64,000 nucleotides of DNA. Source: an uncultured Vampirovibrio sp. (GTDB taxonomy: Bacteria; Cyanobacteriota; Vampirovibrionia; Gastranaerophilales; Gastranaerophilaceae). The stretch is taken from positions 53,710 through 117,709 of the forward strand of contig CAJUAL010000004.1 of the NCBI GenBank assembly GCA_910584405.1, written 5' to 3'. The position numbers and the translations under genes were made by a program. The first letter of the stretch is position 1. Every line of letters starts with the position of its first letter. Positions 50,386 to 57,839 of this stretch are shown here, in pieces. The notes under the pieces are model-generated. The model made no database searches, had not been told where the DNA came from, and saw nothing but the letters and a program-made list of their open reading frames with translations.

Positions 50386-51345
50386 ATGTCATACTATGGA
50401 AGAAAATATTCTAAATATGATTTTTATGTAGGCTTAGCAGCGTTTGTTGTTGTTGCTATGGTTAAGTTTTGGATTTATTATCCTACTCTTTGTACAATTA
50501 TTGCTTTAGTTATAATTCCGCTGACTATTTTTGGCGGAAATTGGCTTATTGACAGAGATAATAAAAACAGTATAAAAAGTGTCAGTATATCTTTTGTTAA
50601 AGGGCAAAATACAATTGGTAACGCTCATTGTACGGTAAAATTTGAACCTGACAGTAAACTTATCGTAATGGAAAATATTGCGCGTAATAACCAAAAACAA
50701 ATGTTTACCCTATTAAAAAAAGACGGATATAAGGTTAATAAATTATGGAGTGAAGTTTGCAGATTGTTTGATGATTATTCTAATATCAGAACGCTATCAC
50801 TGCTTCTTGATGTTCCAAACAGTCAGATAATTACTCTTGAATCAAAAGCTAAACCAACAGAACCACAGACTCCTTCCCGTCAAATAAATATAGATAATTC
50901 TAATATCGGTCCAAAATTTGTTGAAATGGGAGCAATTGTTCCTGACAGATTTGGCAGAGGTGGTGAAACTCCTAATAAAGGCGGTCAGGATTTTGTGAAC
51001 CTTGATAATATTAACAAAGCAAAACCTGTTAACGAACGACAGCAGCAAGAACCTGAATTTGTTGAGATGAAAGATGCTTTTGCAACAACTTCTACAAAAA
51101 TTGATGTAAATAGTGTTGAAGCCGCAGAATTATCAGTTCTTCCGGGGATTAATATTGTTCAGGCAAAAAAACTTGTTGAACATAGAAATATAAACGGATT
51201 ATTTAAATCTGTAGAAGAGTTCATCGAAGTTGCAAACGTTAAGCCTCATTTTGTATCTAAAATTAAATCAATGATTGTTGCAAATTCCGTTAACGATAAC
51301 GGTAATGATGATGATAATTATGAAGGCAGGATTGTTGATTTTTAA
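50386..51345 (+). CDS. Membrane protein with C-terminal helix-hairpin-helix (ComEA-like) domain
   Basis: The 319-residue protein has two N-terminal hydrophobic segments (about residues 15-50) and then a cytosolic domain (about 55-150; SVSISFVKGQNTIGNAHCTVKFEP) of unknown type. After a polar linker it ends with a helix-hairpin-helix pair, IDVNSVEAAELSVLPGINIVQAKKLVEHR and GLFKSVEEFIEVANVKPHFVSKIK, as in ComEA. The HhH suggests DNA or nucleotide-end binding near the membrane. ATG 50386 is chosen for the -10 spacing. Its stop overlaps the next start (TAATG), so it heads a five-gene operon. Confidence 0.75.
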   Translation: MSYYGRKYSKYDFYVGLAAFVVVAMVKFWIYYPTLCTIIALVIIPLTIFGGNWLIDRDNKNSIKSVSISFVKGQNTIGNAHCTVKFEPDSKLIVMENIARNNQKQMFTLLKKDGYKVNKLWSEVCRLFDDYSNIRTLSLLLDVPNSQIITLESKAKPTEPQTPSRQINIDNSNIGPKFVEMGAIVPDRFGRGGETPNKGGQDFVNLDNINKAKPVNERQQQEPEFVEMKDAFATTSTKIDVNSVEAAELSVLPGINIVQAKKLVEHRNINGLFKSVEEFIEVANVKPHFVSKIKSMIVANSVNDNGNDDDNYEGRIVDF

Positions 51346-51950
51346 TGTTGGATGTTTATAAGATTCTCAAAAAAACAACGGTAGAAGGTCCGGGGACAAG
51401 ATTTTGTATTTGGGTTCAGGGGTGTAAAAAACATTGTCCCGATTGTTTTGCCAAAGAAACCTGGGCGTTTAATGCCGGACAAAAATATTCGGTAGAAGAG
51501 TTATTTGAGCAAATTAAATCGGAAAAAGATTTAGAAGGAGTTACTTTTTTAGGCGGAGAACCTTTTGAGCAGGCAAAAGATTTAGCCAAGCTTTCAAGTC
51601 TTGTTAAAAATATAGGTTTATCGGTTTTATGTTTTACGGGGTACACTATTGAGCAATTGCGGGCAAAAAAATCAGCAGATGTTGATGCTTTTTTAGAAAA
51701 TATTGACCTTCTTATTGACGGCGGATTTGAAAAAGAAAACTTTGACCTTTCCCGTCCTTGGGTCGGCTCTTCTAATCAGCGATATCTATATTTGACAGAT
51801 ACTTATTCCCCTGAAATTATAAAAACTTATAAAAATAAGGTGGAAGCAAGAATTTCGCCTGACGGACGGTTGGAAATAAACGGAATGGGGGATTTTAAGG
51901 CTATTCGTGAAAAATTTTGTTTACAACTCGGGAAAAATATTGTAAAATAA
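51345..51950 (+). CDS. Radical SAM protein, NrdG/PflA-like single-cluster type
   Basis: The 201-residue protein has the CX3CX2C cluster motif C27-K-K-H-C31-P-D-C34, preceded by EGPGTRFCIWVQG, and GVTFLGGEPFEQ for SAM binding. It resembles anaerobic ribonucleotide reductase activases and related 4Fe-4S single-cluster proteins. No glycyl-radical enzyme is adjacent, so the target is unknown; it may act within this operon. It overlaps the upstream stop codon and lies 24 bp before the Ycf46-type gene. Confidence 0.8.
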   Translation: MLDVYKILKKTTVEGPGTRFCIWVQGCKKHCPDCFAKETWAFNAGQKYSVEELFEQIKSEKDLEGVTFLGGEPFEQAKDLAKLSSLVKNIGLSVLCFTGYTIEQLRAKKSADVDAFLENIDLLIDGGFEKENFDLSRPWVGSSNQRYLYLTDTYSPEIIKTYKNKVEARISPDGRLEINGMGDFKAIREKFCLQLGKNIVK

Positions 51951-51974
51951 TTGAAAAAAGAGGGTTTTAAAACT

Positions 51975-53615
51975 ATGGCAGATAATAAAATTATTACTCA
52001 ACTATCAATGCTTTTTAGAGCTAGATTTCCATATATTTATATAACAACTTGGGAAGAAGAACGTGCAATTTCTTTAATTAAAAAGATTGCGGCTTCCGAA
52101 AAGTTAATAAAAGTTCCGCGCGAAGTCTATACTTGGACTCAAACAAACGGATTTATGCTCGGAAATCAAAAACTTGACGGTACAAACAGTCCCGATAAGG
52201 CTTTAGAATTTATCAAAGAATGTAATAAAAACGCAGTCTTTGTTATGTGTGATTTCCACGTGTATTTCGGTGTTAAAGGCAGACAAGTTGATTATAATGT
52301 GGTAAGACGTTTAAGAGATATTATTTCAGAATTGAAAACAAGCAGATATCGTAAAAATGTTATATTTATCGCGTCAGAACTTTTAATCCCCGAATCAATG
52401 CAAAAAGAAGTTACAATCCTTGATATGCCTTTACCGACGCTTGATGAGATTAAAGCTAAACTTAACAAGATGATTACTCAAAATAATCAGATAGACACTT
52501 CAGAACTTGACGAAGAAGGTAAAGAAAAATTATGTAAAGCCGCTCAAGGTTTGACTTTACAAGAAGCAGAAAATGCATTTGCTCTTGCTATGGTTAATGA
52601 CGGTAAAATTGACGGCAAAGATTTAGGAATAATCTTAAGCGAAAAAATGCAGGTTATTAAAAAAACAGGTATTTTAGAATTTATTAACACAGATATAAAA
52701 ATTTCTGATGTCGGCGGATTGGAAAATCTTAAAAGCTGGCTTAATAAGCGTAATAATTCGTGGTCTGAATCTGCTAAAAAATACTGTTTGTCTGCTCCAA
52801 AAGGTGTTTTAATAACAGGTGTTCCCGGTTGCGGTAAGAGTTTGACTGCAAAAGCTATGAGTGCCGCATGGCAGTTACCTTTGTTAAAGCTTGATTTTGG
52901 TAAGATTTTCTCCGGTATTGTCGGAAGTTCCGAAGAAAATATGAGAAAAGCTATTAAAACCGCAGAAGCCGTAGCTCCGTCAATTCTTTGGGTTGATGAG
53001 ATTGAAAAGAGTTTAAGCGGTGTTAATTCATCAGGCGGAGGCGGTGATAGCGGTACATCTTCAAGAATTTTCGGTACGTTTTTAACCTGGATGCAGGAAA
53101 AAACAGCCCCTGTTTTTGTAATCGCGACAGCAAACAATATCAGCGGATTACCTGCTGAATTGTTAAGAAAAGGTCGTTTTGACGAGATTTTCTTTGTAGA
53201 TTTGCCGACCGCTCGTGAACGTAAAGAAATTTTCAAGCTTCACCTTGCAAAAAGACTGAAAGATAAAGATGTAGCAAGTAAACTTGAAATAAATGATGAT
53301 TTATTTGAAAAACTTGCATCAATGACTGAAGGTTTTGTTGGTGCGGAAATTGAACAGGTTGTGATTACGGCTCTTTATGAAGCTTTCTTTAATAAAAGAC
53401 CACTGGAATTTTCTGATTTGGAAAATACAATAAAAAATGTTGTACCATTATCGGTTACACAAAAAGAGCAAATTCTTGCGCTTCGTCAGTGGGCTAACAT
53501 TAGAGCTGTCGCTGCTACCAGAAAAGATGATATGGCTCAATATTCTTCTAATGTTGATAATGGTGAAGAAGCAGATGTTAATTCTTCCCGCGGCGGCAGA
53601 GCATTGGATGTATAG
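51975..53615 (+). CDS. Ycf46-type AAA+ ATPase
   Basis: The 546-residue protein matches the cyanobacterial/plastid Ycf46 family. The N-terminal domain (about 1-230) contains FPYIYITTWEEERA and DMPLPTLDEIKAKL, and the AAA+ core has Walker A GVPGCGKSLTAKA (about residue 285), Walker B ILWVDEIEKS (about 340), sensor 1 ATANN and arginine fingers LLRKGRFDEIFFVDLP. Ycf46 is implicated in CO2 response in cyanobacteria, but its biochemical role is unresolved. ATG 51975 is preferred over TTG 51951, which precedes the Shine-Dalgarno. It is central in the operon, 11 bp before the duplicated Ycf35-like gene. Confidence 0.88.
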   Translation: MADNKIITQLSMLFRARFPYIYITTWEEERAISLIKKIAASEKLIKVPREVYTWTQTNGFMLGNQKLDGTNSPDKALEFIKECNKNAVFVMCDFHVYFGVKGRQVDYNVVRRLRDIISELKTSRYRKNVIFIASELLIPESMQKEVTILDMPLPTLDEIKAKLNKMITQNNQIDTSELDEEGKEKLCKAAQGLTLQEAENAFALAMVNDGKIDGKDLGIILSEKMQVIKKTGILEFINTDIKISDVGGLENLKSWLNKRNNSWSESAKKYCLSAPKGVLITGVPGCGKSLTAKAMSAAWQLPLLKLDFGKIFSGIVGSSEENMRKAIKTAEAVAPSILWVDEIEKSLSGVNSSGGGGDSGTSSRIFGTFLTWMQEKTAPVFVIATANNISGLPAELLRKGRFDEIFFVDLPTARERKEIFKLHLAKRLKDKDVASKLEINDDLFEKLASMTEGFVGAEIEQVVITALYEAFFNKRPLEFSDLENTIKNVVPLSVTQKEQILALRQWANIRAVAATRKDDMAQYSSNVDNGEEADVNSSRGGRALDV

Positions 53616-53626
53616 GGGGTAAAATT

Positions 53627-54889
53627 ATGTCGATAACTTTAATGGCTTACCCTATGGCGTTTTTGGTTGCTCCCGAAAATGTAAAAGATGAAGGGATTAA
53701 TAGAGCATCTGATAATAAATCTTCAAATAATGCTTCAACTGCTCAAAATCTTTGTTCTATCAGAATTTTAACAAATATTACTGTGGATGAATTAAGCAGA
53801 ATTATGGGTCAAATTGAATGTCAGCAGATTCGTTCTAGTGTTTTTCAACTTCCTTCAGGCTTAAAAGTTGAATGGATGTTGAATGGTAAGTATGCGGTTG
53901 CAGAAGTCTTCGGTATCTCAAATCCTGAAAAGTTACAAACCTGCGCTGAAGAGTTTTTCCAAAGCATGGACGGGGTTGCTCAAAGAAATGTCAGACTTAT
54001 TGAGTCTGCCGAATATTTTTATTATAACTATGAAACATCTTATACCAGTATGAAAGATGTTTATGATAATTTGAAAACAAATGGCGCAGAACGTATTTTT
54101 TCAACTTCAAATAACGAAGTTGTGGCTCATGTTGACGGACAGGATGTAAAATATTATAAGCGTGACGGAGAACAAACTTTTATGCTTGAAGTAGAACAGG
54201 TTGTTCGTATTCTTAATATCGGAATGTCAGGCGGGTATGAAGGCAGAAATGTTTCTTACGGACTTCAAAATTTAAAGATTCAAACAAATATTAAGCCAGA
54301 AGAACTTAAGCACCTTTTATATGAAGCAAATTATTTGTATTACGAAGCAGGGCACCAAACACCTTTAAAAAACAGTGATGCAACTTTAAACTGGACCTTG
54401 AAAGACGGTTACTATACGGCAGAGTTTTCAGGAAGTAATAATGCTGCTATTACAAAAGAAGCCGAGATTATTTTTAGAAAGCTTAACCGTGCGGCAGGCA
54501 GGGATTTACGTTATATAAACGATGTTTCAACAGCTGTTTATACTTATTCGACTAATTATACGGACAAAGGAATGCTGTTAAATACCCTTGTAGAGCACGG
54601 TGCAGAAGAACTTGTCGAAAACGGAGATGAAGTTTCTTGTAAACTTTTTGGAATGGAAATGATTTATTACAAAAAAGACGGTTCTGCGGGTTATACTCTT
54701 GATATCACTCAGGTATCCGATAAAGCGGGCTGTGAAGATGTTATAAATGATTTGAACGAAGAATACGGGCTTAATATTCAGGAAATGACGTATAACAAGA
54801 TTAAAGAACGCTTGGATAGTGAGAATATGCGACTTGAATCAGAAGCTGTAATGGACGATAATTCAATAATTTTGACAATAGAGGTTTAA
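53627..54889 (+). CDS. Tandem-repeat protein with Ycf35/DUF1257-like C-terminus
   Basis: The 420-residue protein contains an internal duplication: residues about 42-190 (IRILTNITVDELSRIM ... VKYYKRDGEQTFMLEVEQV) and 210-358 (LKIQTNIKPEELKHLL ... MIYYKKDGSAGYTLDITQV) align strand by strand. The last 60 residues (INDLNEEYGLNIQEMTYNKIKE, then ESEAVMDDNSIILTIEV) resemble the end of Ycf35/DUF1257, where a LNxxY...VxxxLxxxG segment precedes a final strand. The match is weak but the neighbours support it: a Ycf46 ATPase upstream and a DUF2997 protein 9 bp downstream. GGGGG precedes the ATG. Function unknown. Confidence 0.65.
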   Translation: MSITLMAYPMAFLVAPENVKDEGINRASDNKSSNNASTAQNLCSIRILTNITVDELSRIMGQIECQQIRSSVFQLPSGLKVEWMLNGKYAVAEVFGISNPEKLQTCAEEFFQSMDGVAQRNVRLIESAEYFYYNYETSYTSMKDVYDNLKTNGAERIFSTSNNEVVAHVDGQDVKYYKRDGEQTFMLEVEQVVRILNIGMSGGYEGRNVSYGLQNLKIQTNIKPEELKHLLYEANYLYYEAGHQTPLKNSDATLNWTLKDGYYTAEFSGSNNAAITKEAEIIFRKLNRAAGRDLRYINDVSTAVYTYSTNYTDKGMLLNTLVEHGAEELVENGDEVSCKLFGMEMIYYKKDGSAGYTLDITQVSDKAGCEDVINDLNEEYGLNIQEMTYNKIKERLDSENMRLESEAVMDDNSIILTIEV

Positions 54890-54898
54890 CAAAAATAT

Positions 54899-55105
54899 AT
54901 GGGTAAAATGAAAATAAGATTGTTTCCTGACGGTAGTATTCAAATGGAAACAGAGGGAATAAAAGGTAAAAAGTGTGCTGATTATGCTAAAGTTCTTGAA
55001 AAATTAGCAGACGCGAAGGTTTATTCACTGGAAAGAACCGAAGAGTATTATCAAACGGAATTAACCCTTGACGAAACACAACGTTTAAAGGATAATCAGG
55101 GGTAA
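54899..55105 (+). CDS. DUF2997 family small protein
   Basis: The 68-residue protein reads MKIRLFPDGSIQMETEGIKGKKCADYAKVLEKL, the pattern of DUF2997 (a strand with I-x-P-D-G-x-I and a G-x-x-G-x-x-C helix start), a family often found near DUF1257 genes in cyanobacteria. The C-terminus contacts VYSLERTEEYYQ. It is the last gene of the operon, 9 bp after the duplicated protein and 31 bp before tRNA-Ser. ATG 54899 is used; ATG 54908 is an alternative. It could be a partner or substrate of the Ycf46 ATPase. Confidence 0.75.
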   Translation: MGKMKIRLFPDGSIQMETEGIKGKKCADYAKVLEKLADAKVYSLERTEEYYQTELTLDETQRLKDNQG

Positions 55106-55136
55106 AATAAATATTATTATTTTTAAAAAACTTCAA

Positions 55137-55223
55137 AGAGGGGTGTCCGAGAGGTTTAAGGTGCAATCTTGGAAAGGTTGTGTGGGGGTAACTCCACCGT
55201 GGGTTCGAATCCCATCCCCTCTG
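55137..55223 (+). tRNA. tRNA-Ser (GGA)
   Basis: An 87 nt class II tRNA: acceptor AGAGGGG / CCCCTCT with discriminator G, anticodon loop TTGGAAA (GGA), long variable arm (GTGTGGGGGTAACTCCACC) and T-loop GGTTCGAATCCC. CCA is not encoded. Its last 12 bases recur at 57115-57126, which marks it as an integration site. Confidence 0.95.
55212..55223 (+). repeat. Putative attL: 3' end of tRNA-Ser
   Basis: CCATCCCCTCTG, repeated exactly in the same orientation at 57115-57126; beyond it both copies continue with one differing base then ATAA (16 of 17 identical). Confidence 0.65.
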
Positions 55224-55226
55224 GAT

Positions 55227-55266
55227 AAAACAGCAGTAAGACATTTGTCTTAGCTGCTGTTTTATT
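55227..55266 (+). terminator. Terminator after tRNA-Ser
   Basis: AAAACAGCAGTAAGAC / GTCTTAGCTGCTGTTTT with one bulged base and a T-rich tail. Confidence 0.75.
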
Positions 55267-55307
55267 TTGTGATGAGTGTATTTGGACGGACATTTCAAGA
55301 ATGTGCG

Positions 55308-55387
55308 GTTCAAATGCGAAATTGGCTGTATCGCCCTGTGTGTTTGAAAATTACCAGTCGGAACTATTCCAAAATTCGCATTTGAAC
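55308..55387. repeat. 13 bp inverted repeat, left part of island
   Basis: GTTCAAATGCGAA (55308-55320) and its exact complement TTCGCATTTGAAC (55375-55387). The same TTCGCATTT word recurs in the repeats at 55492, 56918 and 56947. The rest of 55267-55571 has further short palindromes (GTCCAA / TTGGAC) and no ORF. Confidence 0.65.
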
Positions 55388-55491
55388 TGTCCTCAAAAAT
55401 CTTTGAATTGTCCAAATTTGTCCGAGCTTGGACAGTTGCCCTCAATCGCAATTATAGTCGAAGTTTAGACTGTGTTTATTTCTTGTGCGGT

Positions 55492-55510
55492 TAAAATGCG
55501 AAATTTGGTA
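55492..55510. repeat. 19 bp inverted repeat, left copy
   Basis: TAAAATGCGAAATTTGGTA, the exact reverse complement of 56918-56936. The pair encloses the four island genes (1445 bp). Confidence 0.75.
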
Positions 55511-55571
55511 CCAGACTTTTGAAATTTTAGTCGGAAATTTCCCCGAAAAAGTCGGTAATAAAAGTTTTTAA

Positions 55572-55817
55572 TTATTTATTTTCAGGATTTAAAATTTTAG
55601 TTTTACATTTAGGGCAGATAAGAAATTTGTCATCAATATTACCATCATAATCATAAACTCTATGTAAATGAACAAGTTTATCTGCATAGTCAAAGCAGCA
55701 GGAGCAGTAATATCCCTTCTCATTTTTTATAGTGCATACCTCATTTTCGTAAGATATGTTTAGTTCTATATACTGTTGCAATTTATTTTGTAATTCTTCT
55801 AATTTTTTATCTTTCAT
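55572..55817 (-). CDS. Small cysteine-rich (zinc-ribbon-like) protein
   Basis: An 81-residue protein starting MKDKKLEELQNKLQQYIEL. It has CSCC (YYCSCCFDYADKL) and CPKC (FLICPKCKTKIL) pairs, consistent with one zinc ribbon after a helical start. ATG 55817 follows AGGGAA and overlaps nothing; a longer reading into the upstream gene is rejected. It is last in a three-gene operon inside the island. Function unknown. Confidence 0.6.
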   Translation of the reverse strand: MKDKKLEELQNKLQQYIELNISYENEVCTIKNEKGYYCSCCFDYADKLVHLHRVYDYDGNIDDKFLICPKCKTKILNPENK

Positions 55818-55825
55818 AAATTCCC

Positions 55826-56155
55826 TTATCGTGCATTTATTAAACACATACTTCCACAACCTCTATCTTGAGCACTACCCCTTTGAACATATCCTTGTTC
55901 GACTTGAGCATTACAAGATTGTATACACTGTTGATATTGTAAATCTTTTTGTTGCTGCATTTGCTGTTGCCAAGCTCTTTGTTGCTGCTGCATTTGTTGC
56001 TGCTGCATATTCAGCATATTTTGTTGATATTGATTTTGTTGCTCCATATATCTTTGATTTTGCCAGTAAAAATCATCAGGTCCAAAATAAGCAATTGCTG
56101 ATGTTGTAATATTGCATAGTCCTAATAAAATCAACAAAGTAAATAACTTTTTCAT
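55826..56155 (-). CDS. Exported Gln/Met-rich protein
   Basis: The 109-residue protein has a signal peptide (MKKLFTLLILLGLCNITTSAIA), then FGPDDFYWQNQRYMEQQ and a long glutamine-rich coil (QQQQMQQQQRAW type, about residues 45-75). It ends with a cysteine-containing tail (CIQSCNAQVEQGY, then GCGSMCLINAR), likely disulphide-bonded. Such a helix with Cys ends could form fibres or coat. GGAGAA precedes the ATG. It is the middle gene of the island operon, 1 bp from the upstream gene. Confidence 0.65.
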   Translation of the reverse strand: MKKLFTLLILLGLCNITTSAIAYFGPDDFYWQNQRYMEQQNQYQQNMLNMQQQQMQQQQRAWQQQMQQQKDLQYQQCIQSCNAQVEQGYVQRGSAQDRGCGSMCLINAR

Positions 56156-56434
56156 TTAAATTCTCCTATTAATTCTAAAAATATATATCATTTCAAAAGG
56201 TGAATCATCTATATGAAAATTTGAAATAGTTTGAACATAACATAACTCTGGATTATTATCTTCTATGAAGTTTTTGCATTCTAAAAATAATTCAGCAAGA
56301 GTATGCTGTTTTCCTATTATTGCAACTGTTTTTTCTTCCGAATCAAAAGGACATATAGAGTTTAATTTAATGTTATACTTTTTTTCTAAATTTTTTACAG
56401 AATTTTTAAATCTTATACAAAATTCTTTATTCAT
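56156..56434 (-). CDS. Hypothetical protein
   Basis: An unrecognised 92-residue protein starting MNKEFCIRFKNSVKNLEKKY, with an alpha/beta pattern (KTVAIIGKQHTLAELFLECKNFIED) and a basic end RINRRI. No export signal. AAAGGAA precedes the ATG. It is first in the island operon, divergent from the XRE gene at 56578 across a region with paired ACATGT words and a 15 bp palindrome, so it is probably regulated by it. Confidence 0.55.
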   Translation of the reverse strand: MNKEFCIRFKNSVKNLEKKYNIKLNSICPFDSEEKTVAIIGKQHTLAELFLECKNFIEDNNPELCYVQTISNFHIDDSPFEMIYIFRINRRI

Positions 56435-56493
56435 AAAATTATTCCTTTCAAAAGAGTAATATAGATATATATTACATTATTAATATTATTATA

Positions 56494-56549
56494 ACATGTT
56501 TAGCGTTTATTTTCAACATGTGTAACATTGTTAGATTGATTTAATCAAT
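56494..56549. promoter_or_regulatory. Operator-like repeats in the island divergent region
   Basis: ACATGT at 56494-56499 and 56516-56521 (22 bp apart) and the palindrome ATTGATT-T-AATCAAT (56535-56549). The stretch TGTTAGATTG followed by AATCAA is shared with the pilin/HTH region at 42655-42674. Confidence 0.5.
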
Positions 56550-56577
56550 AATTATAATTAAACTATTAGGAAAATTT

Positions 56578-56904
56578 ATGACAGGATATATTCAAAAACA
56601 ATTAGGCAGTCGAATAAGAGAGCTGAGAAAAGCTCAAGGTTTTAGTCAGGAAACCTTTGCTGAAGAAATAGGTATTGCTACAAATACGTTAAGTAGTATA
56701 GAACGAGGTAATGCGTTTATGACAGCATCTACTTTAGAAAAAATAATTGATATTTTAAATATCCAGCCTCAAGATTTATTTAAATTCTCAAATAAGAAAA
56801 CTAATCAAGATTTATACGATACAATAATCTCCAAAATAAATAATATCAAAAATAATGGTGAACGACTAACAATTTTATTAAAATTAATTGATGCCTTATT
56901 ATAA
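56578..56904 (+). CDS. XRE-family HTH regulator of the island
   Basis: The 108-residue protein has a complete Cro/C1 domain at residues 8-65: LGSRIRELRKAQGFSQETFAEEIGIATNTLSSIERGNAFMTASTLEKIIDILNIQPQDLF. A helical tail of 40 residues (NQDLYDTIISKINNIKNNGERLTILLKLIDALL) may mediate oligomerisation. TAGGAAAA precedes the ATG. It is divergent from the three-gene operon and is the only regulator in the island. Confidence 0.88.
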   Translation: MTGYIQKQLGSRIRELRKAQGFSQETFAEEIGIATNTLSSIERGNAFMTASTLEKIIDILNIQPQDLFKFSNKKTNQDLYDTIISKINNIKNNGERLTILLKLIDALL

Positions 56905-56917
56905 TTTTTGTTAAGTA

Positions 56918-56936
56918 TACCAAATTTCGCATTTTA
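56918..56936. repeat. 19 bp inverted repeat, right copy
   Basis: TACCAAATTTCGCATTTTA, the exact reverse complement of 55492-55510. Confidence 0.75.
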
Positions 56937-56968
56937 GGTGTTACTATTTCGCATTTGAGGTGTCACTT
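56925..56968 (+). repeat. Two 22 bp direct repeats at the island right side
   Basis: TTTCGCATTTTAGGTGTTAC (from 56925) and TTTCGCATTTGAGGTGTCAC (from 56947) are adjacent repeats with a 22 bp period differing at two of these positions. Downstream to 57114 there are two more hairpins (CCCAAACAAGAC / TCTTGTTTGGG type near 57000, and AGATTGAGT / ACTCAATCT near 57073-57104) and no ORF. Confidence 0.65.
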
Positions 56969-57114
56969 TATAATGAGAATGAACCCAAACAAGACGGAGT
57001 CTTGTTTGGGGGTGAGAATGCTACGACAAACAAGGCGAAAATTGAGCCGTAGTTTGACGGATGCAGCCAGCAAGATTGAGTTGAGTAAAAACGATTACTC
57101 AATCTGCGTGCCTG

Positions 57115-57126
57115 CCATCCCCTCTG
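57115..57126 (+). repeat. Putative attR: copy of the tRNA-Ser end
   Basis: CCATCCCCTCTG, same orientation as 55212-55223. It is flanked by the inverted arms GCCTGCC and GGCAGGC, as often seen around recombination cores or simply as a hairpin. Confidence 0.6.
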
Positions 57127-57156
57127 TATAATGGGCAGGCTCTATTAACTGCTTTT

Positions 57157-57828
57157 TTATATATTAATAAGGTTTCTGGAACACCAATTAATCAATTGGT
57201 TATATAGTTTTTCTATTTCTGGTTGTGTCATATTTGAAATAGCATTTCTGTTTATACAAGTATTTAAAATTTTTTTGTCTGTATCCTTTAAGTAATTAAT
57301 AAGTTCTTTTTTTGTTGGAATATATTTATTAGTTTTTATAAAATATTTGGCTTGCAAAATAAAAAATGTCATTTTATACAGGTTTTGTAAATCCTGAGGG
57401 TAGTCGGATGAATGCACAAAACTATGAACGGTTGAGTGATACAAGGCTTCTGAACTTGTTTTGATTGATCCTTTAATATCTTCAATCGTTGGCGGTTGGA
57501 TTATATCTTCCAAATTTCCGACTATTGATTTTGTGTCATAGAAAAATTGAAATAAATCAGCTTTAGACCAATTTTGTAGTTCTTTTTTACCTGAGATAAA
57601 GCCGCAAGCAAGATCTTTATTTGGCATTTCGTTTATAATTTTTCGATATGTTTTTAAATCTTCAAAATCTAGTTCGTTTAGTATAACAACTAAATCAATG
57701 TCGCTGTCAGTTGTTGCTTCTCCTCTGTTGTAACTGCCCTGTAATCCTATAAAAATTAAGTTTTCGGAAAACGTTTCTTGCAGTTTTCCTGTTACTGTAT
57801 TTAACCAATTATCTATATCAATAACCAT
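57157..57828 (-). CDS. Nucleotidyltransferase-fold protein
   Basis: The 223-residue protein has the minimal NTase motif GLQGSYNRGEATTDSDIDLVVI (GS then DxD), followed by a helical C-terminal domain that resembles HEPN or aminoglycoside-nucleotidyltransferase helices. It could modify a small molecule, tRNA or protein. No antitoxin-like partner is evident; the gene 11 bp upstream encodes a small unrelated helical protein. It lies just outside the island's right boundary. Confidence 0.75.
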   Translation of the reverse strand: MVIDIDNWLNTVTGKLQETFSENLIFIGLQGSYNRGEATTDSDIDLVVILNELDFEDLKTYRKIINEMPNKDLACGFISGKKELQNWSKADLFQFFYDTKSIVGNLEDIIQPPTIEDIKGSIKTSSEALYHSTVHSFVHSSDYPQDLQNLYKMTFFILQAKYFIKTNKYIPTKKELINYLKDTDKKILNTCINRNAISNMTQPEIEKLYNQLINWCSRNLINI

Positions 57829-57839
57829 TTGTTTTCCAT

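Larger units (their letters stand above)
55212..57126. mobile_element. Small tRNA-Ser island (1.9 kb), no integrase
   Basis: A region bounded by direct repeats of the tRNA-Ser end. It holds three minus-strand genes (zinc-ribbon, Gln-rich exported protein, hypothetical), a divergent XRE regulator and many inverted repeats, but no recombinase. It could be a satellite mobilised in trans, a cassette, or the remnant of a larger element. Confidence 0.55.
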
